The notes under the pieces are model-generated. The model was not told the origin of the DNA. It searched no databases and saw only the letters and a program-made list of their open reading frames with translations. A program made the translations under genes and the position numbers. A DNA stretch of 64,000 nucleotides from JAAXIE01 sp965204245 (GTDB taxonomy: Bacteria; Chloroflexota; Dehalococcoidia; Lucifugimonadales; JAAXIE01), in assembly GCA_965204245.1 (NCBI GenBank), contig CBDBED010000009.1, forward strand, positions 186,001 through 250,000. The letters are read 5' to 3'. Shown here one piece after another: positions 7,921-13,639 of this stretch. How positions within the stretch are numbered: the stretch's first letter is position 1; every line of letters starts with the position of its first letter.

Positions 7921-8538
7921 ATGATTTACGAGATGCGGACCTATACCTTCGCGCCGGGCAATGTTGCGGAGTTCGAGCGAGGGTTCGGGGAGGCGATACC
8001 CCACCGGAGCAAGTATTCCCCGCTGGGGGCTTTCTGGAAGACGGAGTTCGGGCCCCTGAACCAAGCCATCCATGTGTGGCCCTATGAGAGCCTGCAGGCG
8101 CGGACGGATATCCGGGCCGAGGCGATGAAGGACGACAACTGGCCACCCAAGCACAATGCCAACCTGCTGAACCAGGAAGCCGAGATACTGATTCCCGCGC
8201 CCTTCATGCGGGACTGGGACGGCGAGCAGGAGCTGGGCAATGTGTATGAGATGCGGACCTACACCTACAAGCCGGGCAGCATCAACACGGTGATTGAGCG
8301 ATGGGCAGAGGCCATCCACCACCGGGAGAAGTACTCGCCTCTGGCCGCCTGCTGGTACACGGAGTTGGGCGGGCTGAACAAGTGGATCCATGTGTGGCCG
8401 TATGCCAGCCTTGAGGAGCGGGACAGGATACGGGCGGAGTCGATGAAGGACCCCAACTGGCCTGCGCCGACGCGAGAGATGCTGGTAAGGCAGGAAACGA
8501 AGATACTGTCGCCGGCGTCTTTTTCGCCGATGCACTAG
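7921..8538 (+). CDS. Tandem NIPSNAP domain protein
   Basis: A 205-aa protein made of two homologous ~100-residue NIPSNAP (dimeric alpha-beta barrel) units. Unit 1 starts MIYEMRTYTFAPGN and has AIHVWPYESLQAR; unit 2 starts VYEMRTYTYKPGS and has WIHVWPYASLEER. Both end with a DPNWP-like or DDNWP segment and an EIL/KIL strand. GAGGAGGAGAGGCG precedes the ATG. It is followed by a terminator, so it is probably monocistronic. The biochemical role of bacterial NIPSNAP proteins is unsettled; they often lie near oxidoreductase or degradation genes, as here. Confidence 0.9.
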   Translation: MIYEMRTYTFAPGNVAEFERGFGEAIPHRSKYSPLGAFWKTEFGPLNQAIHVWPYESLQARTDIRAEAMKDDNWPPKHNANLLNQEAEILIPAPFMRDWDGEQELGNVYEMRTYTYKPGSINTVIERWAEAIHHREKYSPLAACWYTELGGLNKWIHVWPYASLEERDRIRAESMKDPNWPAPTREMLVRQETKILSPASFSPMH

Positions 8539-8570
8539 GGGCCGATGAGCTAGGCATCGAGAGCCTGCTG

Positions 8571-8605
8571 GAGGGGCCTGCCGATTGGCGGGCCTCTTCT
8601 TTTTG
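8571..8605 (+). terminator. Intrinsic terminator after the NIPSNAP gene
   Basis: A GC-rich imperfect hairpin (GGGGCCTGCC, GATT loop, GGCGGGCCTC) is followed by TTCTTTTT. Confidence 0.7.
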
Positions 8606-8631
8606 GGGAGGAGTGGGATGCCGGAGGGGGG

Positions 8632-8832
8632 AAATGTCACAATGTCACACGGTTTATAGCTAAAATATTTTTTTCGTATCTGAGAATTGTGACATTTGTG
8701 ACATTTTCCTAGCTGGCCAGATACGGAAATGCTGTGACATTTTTTCGTATCTGGGGATGTCACAGATTTCACGCTTTTGTGACATTTGTGACATTTTCGT
8801 AGCTGGAGAAATGTCACACTGTGACATTTTGG
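8632..8832. repeat. Ten-copy TGTGACA/TGTCACA box array in an AT-richer intergenic block
   Basis: GTGACA or its complement TGTCAC occurs ten times in 192 bp (starts 8635, 8643, 8689, 8698, 8734, 8758, 8779, 8788, 8812, 8821), in both orientations and often as pairs 8-9 bp apart. A second motif, TTTTCGTATCTG, or the variants TTTTCGTAGCTGG and TTTTCCTAGCTGG, is interleaved at 8671, 8742, 8704 and 8794, with an inverted CCAGATACGGA at 8716. The block is locally AT-rich. The function is unknown; the layout resembles iteron or multi-operator arrays. Confidence 0.8.
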
Positions 8833-9054
8833 GGATGGCCTCCTGATTCCTGAATTTTTGGGCGAGTGCATCCGCAAGAACCGCTTCGGGGGTCTGCGCT
8901 GGACCCGGGAGGCGGGCTTAGGGAGGCGGGTTGCTTGGTGTTCTGGTGCTTGTTCTGATGGTAGAGGGGAGGGGGAGGGAGTGTCAATGGGGAAATGTCA
9001 TGGGGGAGGATGGGGGGGTGGGTTTGGCGTGAGGCAGCAGGCTGGGGTGGGTGA

Positions 9055-9545
9055 GTGCCGGCGTGGTCCGGGTTACGTGGGTTCCCGCCTCCGCGGGAAT
9101 GACGAGGTGGGGCGCGGGAATGACGAGGTGGGGGTACGGGCGGCGGGATGAAGCTGGGTGAGTTCAGGGGTGGTCCGGGTTACGTGGGTTCCCGCCTCCG
9201 CGGGAATGACGGGGGTGGGGCGCGGGAATGACGGGGGTGGGGCGCGGGAATGACGGAGGTGGGGGTACGGGCGGCGGGATGAAGCTGGGTGAGTTCAGGG
9301 GTGGTCCGGGTTACGTGGATTCCCGCCTCCGCGGGAATGACGAGGTGGGGCGCGGGAATGACGAGGTGGGGGTACGGGCGGCGGGATGAAGCTGGGTGAG
9401 TTCAGGGGTGGTCCGGGTTACGTGGATTCCCGCCTCCGCGGGAATGACGAGGTGGGGCGCGGGAATGACGAGGTGAGGGTACGGGCGGCGGGATGAGGCT
9501 GGGTGAGTGCCGGCGTGGTCCGGGTTACGTGGATTCCCGCCTCCG
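9055..9545. repeat. Five copies of a ~107-130 bp repeat containing a REP-like hairpin
   Basis: The segment GTGGTCCGGGTTACGTGG recurs at about 9063, 9170, 9301, 9409 and 9515. Each copy continues through a hairpin, TTCCCGCCTCCGCGGGAA, into GAATGACGAGGTGGGG units and then a GGCGGGATGAAGCTGGGTGAG segment. Spacings differ by multiples of about 21 bp because of extra short units. No protein-coding signal is visible here. Confidence 0.9.
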
Positions 9546-9757
9546 CGGGAATGACGAGGTGGGGCGCGGGAATGACGAGGTGGGGCGCGGGAATGACGAG
9601 GTGGGGCGCGGGAATGACGAGGTGGGGCGCGGGAATGACGAGGTGGGGCGCGGGAATGACGAGGTGGGGCGCGGGAATGACGAGGTGGGGCGCGGGAATG
9701 ACGAGGTGGGGCGCGGGAATGACGAGGTGGGGCGCGGGAATGACGAGGTGGGGGGTT
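9546..9757. repeat. Ten tandem 21-bp units
   Basis: Ten near-identical copies of GGGAATGACGAGGTGGGGCGC run head to tail after the last hairpin copy of the longer repeat. The unit is a multiple of three, so open frames run through it on both strands, but they are low-complexity artefacts. Confidence 0.9.
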
Positions 9758-9789
9758 GTGAGGACGCTTATAGGGCGGCAGCGATGGCG

Positions 9790-10182
9790 TTATTGTTGGG
9801 GTGGGGTGGATAGGTGTTGGGCTTGGTGGATGAAGTCGGATGTTTCGTGGATGAGTTGTTCGGTGCCGGGGATGGGGCAGAATTCGTGGTAGAAGCAGTC
9901 GCCATGGAGAAGATTCTGGCGGTCGTTGTATTTGCGGCGAAGGTCGATGAGGGCGGGGTCGGATTGGGCCAAGAGAGTGAGGCGCGGGCTGGCGTGGGTG
10001 GATCTGGCGGGTTCCTGCCCGGTGCGGGCGAGGACAAGGGCTTCGGTGGCACGAATGGTTGCACACCAGGCTTTTTCAGCAGCGTCGCGGAGGTCTCCGG
10101 CGGCCAGCCGGGCGTGGGCGGCGTCGCTCATGGCGTCGGCGTCGGCGAATATGGGTGTGGGGTCGGCTTCAGCGGTGGTCAT
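9790..10182 (-). CDS. HEPN/PaREP1-like small helical protein
   Basis: A 130-aa helical protein. The first two helices read MSDAAHARLAAGDLRDAAEKAWCATIRATEAL, a typical PaREP1/HEPN-like repeat-helix signature, followed by LHGDCFYHEFC and a final helix. The H-x(3)-FYHEF motif matches that of the 4373-4774 protein. It sits between guaB3 and the tandem repeats. No toxin or nucleotidyltransferase partner is next to it. The fold assignment is moderate and the function unknown. Confidence 0.6.
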   Translation of the reverse strand: MTTAEADPTPIFADADAMSDAAHARLAAGDLRDAAEKAWCATIRATEALVLARTGQEPARSTHASPRLTLLAQSDPALIDLRRKYNDRQNLLHGDCFYHEFCPIPGTEQLIHETSDFIHQAQHLSTPPQQ

Positions 10183-10246
10183 GGGGAGACTTTCCCTTGA
10201 GCGTTCGGCACGGGTGAGGAGTATAACACGGGGTCGGCGGTGGGGG

Positions 10247-11386
10247 TCAGTTGGGGGCGAATTGGAAGAGTTTGCCTTCGGTCTTGATGGAGGGGGCGAT
10301 GACCATTTCGGCTTGCTGGAGTTCTTGGAGGTTCATGGCGCCGCACATGCCCATGCCTACTTTGAGGGCGCCGACTAGGTTCTGGGTGCCGTCGGTGACG
10401 GAGGTGGGGCCGAAGAGAATCTGGCTGAGGGTGCCCTTGGTGCCGACCTTGATGCGGGTGCCGCGGGGGAGGTTGGGGTGGGAGTTGGCCATGCCCCAGT
10501 TGAAGCCGCGACCGGGGGCTTCTTCGGCTTGGGCGAAGGGGGTGCCGAGCATGACGCCATCGGCACCGCTGACGACGGCCTTGCAGACGTCGCCGCCGGT
10601 GCGGAGGCCGCCATCGGTGATGATGGGGACGTAGCGACCAGTGCGATTGAAGTATTCCTGGCGGGCGGCGGCACATTCCATGGTGGCGGTGACTTGGGGA
10701 ACGCCGACGCCGACGACCTCGCGGGTGGTGCAGGCTGCGCCGGGGCCGACGCCGACAAGGACGCCATCGATGCCGGTTTCCATGAGGGCCAAGGCGACGG
10801 AGTAGCCGACGCAGTTGCCGACGACGACGGGGATGCCGACCTGATCGCGGAGTTCGTCGAGCAGGAGGCCGCGATAGCTGCGGGAAGTGTGCTTGGCAGT
10901 GGTGACGGTGGACTGGACGAACAGGATGTCGGCGCCTGCTTCGACGGCGACGGGGGACAGGGCCTTGGCGTTGTTGGGGGTCACGGAGACAGCACAGCAG
11001 GAGCCGGAGGCCTTGATTTCCTGGACACGTTCGGCCACCAGATGGGACTGGACGGGCGGGGAGTAGACGTCCTGAAGGAGACCGGTGACCTCTTCACGGG
11101 AGGCGGAGATGACTTCTTCGAGCATGGAATGGGGGTCTTGGTAGCGGGTGTAGAGGCCCTCGAGGTTGAGGACGCCGAGGCCACCGGCTTGGTCCATGAG
11201 GGCAGCGGAGGCGGGGGAAACGATGGCATCCATAGCGGAGGCCATGATGGGAATGTCGAAAACAGTGTCGCCGATGCGCATTTCGGTGCTGGTCATTTCG
11301 GGGTTGACGGTTACCTCTCCGGGGACGATGGCCACTTCATCGAAGCCATAGGCGGGGCGAAGCTCCTTGAAAGGGACGTGGTTCAT
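10247..11386 (-). CDS. guaB3: GuaB3-type IMP dehydrogenase family protein
   Basis: A 379-aa IMPDH/GMP-reductase-fold TIM barrel without CBS domains. The N-terminus FDEVAIVPGEVTVNPEMTST resembles the GuaB3 branch. The active-site loop GPGAACTTREV contains the Cys-Thr pair, and the phosphate-binding ITDGGLRTGGD and MLGTPFAQAEEAPG segments are intact. Canonical GuaB has GPGSICTTR and CBS domains, so this is the IMPDH-related paralogue common in Actinobacteria and Chloroflexota; whether it makes XMP is uncertain. A promoter and a ~120-nt leader precede it. Confidence 0.85.
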   Translation of the reverse strand: MNHVPFKELRPAYGFDEVAIVPGEVTVNPEMTSTEMRIGDTVFDIPIMASAMDAIVSPASAALMDQAGGLGVLNLEGLYTRYQDPHSMLEEVISASREEVTGLLQDVYSPPVQSHLVAERVQEIKASGSCCAVSVTPNNAKALSPVAVEAGADILFVQSTVTTAKHTSRSYRGLLLDELRDQVGIPVVVGNCVGYSVALALMETGIDGVLVGVGPGAACTTREVVGVGVPQVTATMECAAARQEYFNRTGRYVPIITDGGLRTGGDVCKAVVSGADGVMLGTPFAQAEEAPGRGFNWGMANSHPNLPRGTRIKVGTKGTLSQILFGPTSVTDGTQNLVGALKVGMGMCGAMNLQELQQAEMVIAPSIKTEGKLFQFAPN

Positions 11387-11728
11387 AGCGGCATCACCTC
11401 GGAAGAGAGATTGCGCACAGGAAGCGAGCGGGCGGGCGTAGGAGAGGGCGGCTGGGTAGCCGTGTGCGAGGGGGTGTTGTGAGAGAGGTAACTTCCCATC
11501 AGGAGGTTACAGGAAAATCTAGCAAAGGGGGAATGTCAAGTCAAGGACGGGGAGGGGTAGGGGGTGGTTCGATTTTCCGAAAGTGGGCTGACTGTACTGT
11601 ACTGCGAACTTTTCGCTGGGAGGTTTGGATTTGAGTTGGGTCTAGTTGACTGATGGAATACACCATCACCTGCATCACCGAGGAGGAGGCCTGTTGCCGG
11701 AAGTCAACGGGCACTGTTCTGTCTATCG
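11387..11728. other. Intergenic region with guaB3 leader and one copy of a 28-bp dispersed repeat
   Basis: There is no supported gene. It holds the guaB3 promoter and leader, and at 11597-11624 a 28-bp sequence that recurs at 56693-56720 with 26 of 28 bases identical. It starts CTGTACTGCGAACTTT and ends TGGGAGGT. Confidence 0.7.
11516..11544 (-). promoter_or_regulatory. Promoter of guaB3
   Basis: On the minus strand, TTGACT (11544-11539), a 17-bp spacer and TAGATT (11521-11516) preceded by TGC. The predicted leader to the ATG at 11386 is about 120 nt and contains GTAAC/GTTAC and CGCAC/GTGCG complementary segments. Confidence 0.5.
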
Positions 11729-12508
11729 CTAGCCGCTCACCTCAATGTCTACGCCCACCGGGCAGTGGTCGCTCCCCATGACCTCCGGCAGGATGAAGGC
11801 GCACGTCACCTTGTCCGCCAGCGCGCTGCTCACATAGAAGTAGTCGATGCGCCAACCCACGTTGCGGTCCCGGGCGCGGTTGATCATGTCCCAGTATGTG
11901 TAGTTGTCCGGCTCATTGTTGAACATGCGGAAGGTGTCCAGGTGCCCGTGGGCCAGCAGCTTGTCGATCCACTCCCGCTCGATCTCCAGGAACCCGGACA
12001 CCTTCTCATTCTCCTTGGGCCGCGCCAGGTCGATGGCCCTGTGCGCCGTGTTCACGTCGCCGCAGATGACCACGTTGCGCCCCGATGCTGCCTGCCCATC
12101 GATGTGCTCCAGGAAGGCGTCGTAGAAGCGCATCTTGTAGTCCAGCCGCTCCTCAGAGCTCTTGCCGTTCGGGAAATACACCGAGTACAGCAGGAAGTCC
12201 CCGTAGTCGGCGACGAGAGTCCGCCCCTCGCTGTCGAATTCGTCGACGCCGAATCCCACCGTCACCGACGCCGGCTCCCGCTTTGTGTAGATGGCCACGC
12301 CGCTGTAGCCCTTGCGCTCCGCCGAGGCGAAGTATGCCCGGTACCCCTCAACCTCCTTCAGCGAGGCCGGTAGCTGGTCGGGGTGGGCCTTGGTCTCCTG
12401 GATGCATAGCACTCCCGGGTCCACCTCTGCCATCCACTCCAGAAAGCCCTTTTTGAGGGCGGCGCGAATGCCGTTCACGTTCCATGAGAGCATTCTAAGG
12501 TTCGCCAT
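11729..12508 (-). CDS. xth: Exodeoxyribonuclease III
   Basis: A 259-aa AP endonuclease/3'-5' exonuclease of the EEP superfamily, acting in base-excision repair. Motifs: SWNVNGIRA (metal Asn), CIQETKA (catalytic Glu), YSGVAIYTK, VICGDVNTAH (Asp/Asn), WRIDYFYVS and the terminal GSDHCPV (catalytic His). The length is standard. The start at 12508 is set by GCAGAGGGAGGAATA upstream and by the family N-terminus. The ATG overlaps the TAA of a hemB C-terminal stump (TAATG), evidence of former translational coupling to hemB. Confidence 0.95.
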   Translation of the reverse strand: MANLRMLSWNVNGIRAALKKGFLEWMAEVDPGVLCIQETKAHPDQLPASLKEVEGYRAYFASAERKGYSGVAIYTKREPASVTVGFGVDEFDSEGRTLVADYGDFLLYSVYFPNGKSSEERLDYKMRFYDAFLEHIDGQAASGRNVVICGDVNTAHRAIDLARPKENEKVSGFLEIEREWIDKLLAHGHLDTFRMFNNEPDNYTYWDMINRARDRNVGWRIDYFYVSSALADKVTCAFILPEVMGSDHCPVGVDIEVSG

Positions 12509-12576
12509 TATTCCTCCCTCTGCAGCCAGCGGGCCACGTCCTTGGCGAAGTAGGTGATGAGGATGTCTGCACATCC
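12508..12576 (-). pseudogene. hemB: C-terminal stump of hemB (delta-aminolevulinate dehydratase)
   Basis: The minus strand ending at the TAA that overlaps the xth start reads GCADILITYFAKDVARWLQ plus REE, which matches the extreme C-terminus of porphobilinogen synthase (typically GADIIITYFAKDAAxWL). Upstream of about 12576 the frame no longer resembles HemB and the sequence becomes dispersed repeat. The rest of the gene is missing, so this is a deletion remnant. The xth ribosome binding site lies inside the stump, which may explain why it was kept. Confidence 0.6.
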
Positions 12577-13025
12577 GCTCCAGTTGGAAAGACGATCAGT
12601 GGGTCAATTACATTCTAAGCAGTGCATAAGACCTCTGCTACCGAGCCCGAGCCCGGTTCACGAAGAACGCGTCTCTCACACGTTAGGACTCCTACTGAAG
12701 GCCGACCTGCTGCTTGCTGGGGTTACAGTCCGCCTAGCCAAAGCTCGAAGACGGTTCTGTCTACCGTATACGTTGGTGGGCGGTGGAGATGGAGGGTTTG
12801 GTGTTTCGATTGAGGAGTTAGACGGGGGTGGGCCCTTCGACTTCGCTCAGGGCCAACAGGGTGATGATTGGATGGGAATGACGAGGGTATTGGTGTCTTT
12901 GGGCAGGTGGCTGCTTGGTTCGGGGGAGGGTGATGCTTGTGGGACAGGGCCGTCATTCCTGCCTTCGCAGGAATGACGAATGGGGGGAAGGAATGACGGG
13001 TGGGGGCTAGGAATGACGAATTGGG
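12577..13025. repeat. Gene-free region with dispersed repeats
   Basis: No gene is supported. At about 12830-12857 lies a copy of the widespread GGGCCCTTCGACTTCGCTCA-type dispersed repeat. At 12951-13020 lies ATTCCTGCCTTCGCAGGAAT, a REP-like hairpin, followed by two further GGAATGACG units. This is the same repeat family as the large array at 9.0-9.8 kb. Confidence 0.7.
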
Positions 13026-13220
13026 CTAGGACTGAGGCTCGGACTCGCGCAGGTAGACTTCCCATCGCATGAACCGGTTGATGAGTTCCTCTTGGGTGAT
13101 GCCGTCGTGTTGGGCCATTTGGGCGAAGCCGATCTGGTCCTCGGAGGACTCAAAGGTGATGCGGGGGACCCAAGTCTTCCACCCGTCGCGCTCATCGGGC
13201 AGCAGGTCGATATTGAACAT
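13026..13220 (-). CDS. Small hypothetical protein
   Basis: A 64-aa protein starting MFNIDLLPDERDGWKTWVP, with an acidic middle and a helical C-terminus (GITQEELINRFMRWEVYL). The ATG at 13220 is preceded by GGAGGG at good spacing; an in-frame ATG 9 nt earlier abuts the same GGAGGG and is less likely. There is no signal peptide or membrane segment and no recognised family. It is divergent from the candidate small RNA at 13290. Confidence 0.55.
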   Translation of the reverse strand: MFNIDLLPDERDGWKTWVPRITFESSEDQIGFAQMAQHDGITQEELINRFMRWEVYLRESEPQS

Positions 13221-13252
13221 GGGAAACATCCCTCCGATGGGATGTCTGCTGG

Positions 13253-13283
13253 TTGACGCACTCCCTCCCAAGAGTGGTAGGAT
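13253..13283 (+). promoter_or_regulatory. Promoter of the candidate small RNA
   Basis: TTGACG (13253-13258) and TAGGAT (13278-13283), preceded by TGG as an extended -10. The spacer is 19 bp, slightly long. Confidence 0.4.
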
Positions 13284-13289
13284 GGGAAT

Positions 13290-13404
13290 GTAAACCCGTA
13301 TCCGACGGAACCCATCCTATGGCCCGTTAAGGGCCCATCCAACAGGCATCGCTTCTGTTGGCTGAATTAAGACCCCGGTGCTGCGAACACTGGGGTCTTT
13401 GTTA
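13290..13404 (+). ncRNA. Candidate structured small RNA ending in an intrinsic terminator
   Basis: The segment runs from a promoter-like sequence to a terminator and contains consecutive stem-loops: GGCCC/GGGCC (13321-13335), CCAACAG/CTGTTGG (13339-13361) and the terminator. There is no open frame with a ribosome binding site, and the next plus-strand gene starts 235 nt later with its own promoter. I do not recognise the family. It could instead be an attenuated leader. Confidence 0.4.
13370..13404 (+). terminator. Intrinsic terminator
   Basis: AGACCCC (13370-13376) pairs with GGGGTCT (13392-13398), extended inward by GTG/CAC, then TTTGTTATT. It ends the candidate small RNA. Confidence 0.75.
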
Positions 13405-13603
13405 TTCCTAGCACTCCCCCGGGGAGCGCGTCAAGCCGAAAGGCTGTTTTGGGGTCGACACCTAGACAATGGCTGGAACATACAGTCCATTTGGGGTATA
13501 TGCGAACTCATGTGGAGAACGGCTGTGCGGGTACACCGGGGGGTGCAGTGGCGGCGGGTGAACGGCAGGTTGGCGGCCTATGGACTGGGGGTATGGGGCT
13601 TGC

Positions 13604-13632
13604 TTGGCAGGTGTGGGGCGGTGGTCTATAGT
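13604..13632 (+). promoter_or_regulatory. Promoter of the RlmD-Maf gene, giving a near-leaderless mRNA
   Basis: TTGGCA (13604-13609), a 17-bp spacer and TATAGT (13627-13632). Transcription would start at or just before the ATG at 13640. There is no Shine-Dalgarno sequence, so the mRNA may be leaderless. Confidence 0.45.
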
Positions 13633-13639
13633 GATTCGT

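Noticed and set aside
7792..8877. A 361-codon minus-strand frame containing repeated KCHKCH-like cysteine/histidine pairs
   Set aside because: The Cys/His pattern is simply the translation of the TGTGACATT box array and the rest is antisense to the NIPSNAP gene; no start signal or family match.
9055..9757. CRISPR array
   Set aside because: Units are directly abutting or of nested lengths with no unique spacers, and no cas genes are near.
9503..9892. Plus-strand frame with ten MTRWGAG repeats
   Set aside because: It is a translation of the 21-bp tandem repeat; low complexity, no ribosome binding site, and it overlaps the antisense of the helical protein gene.
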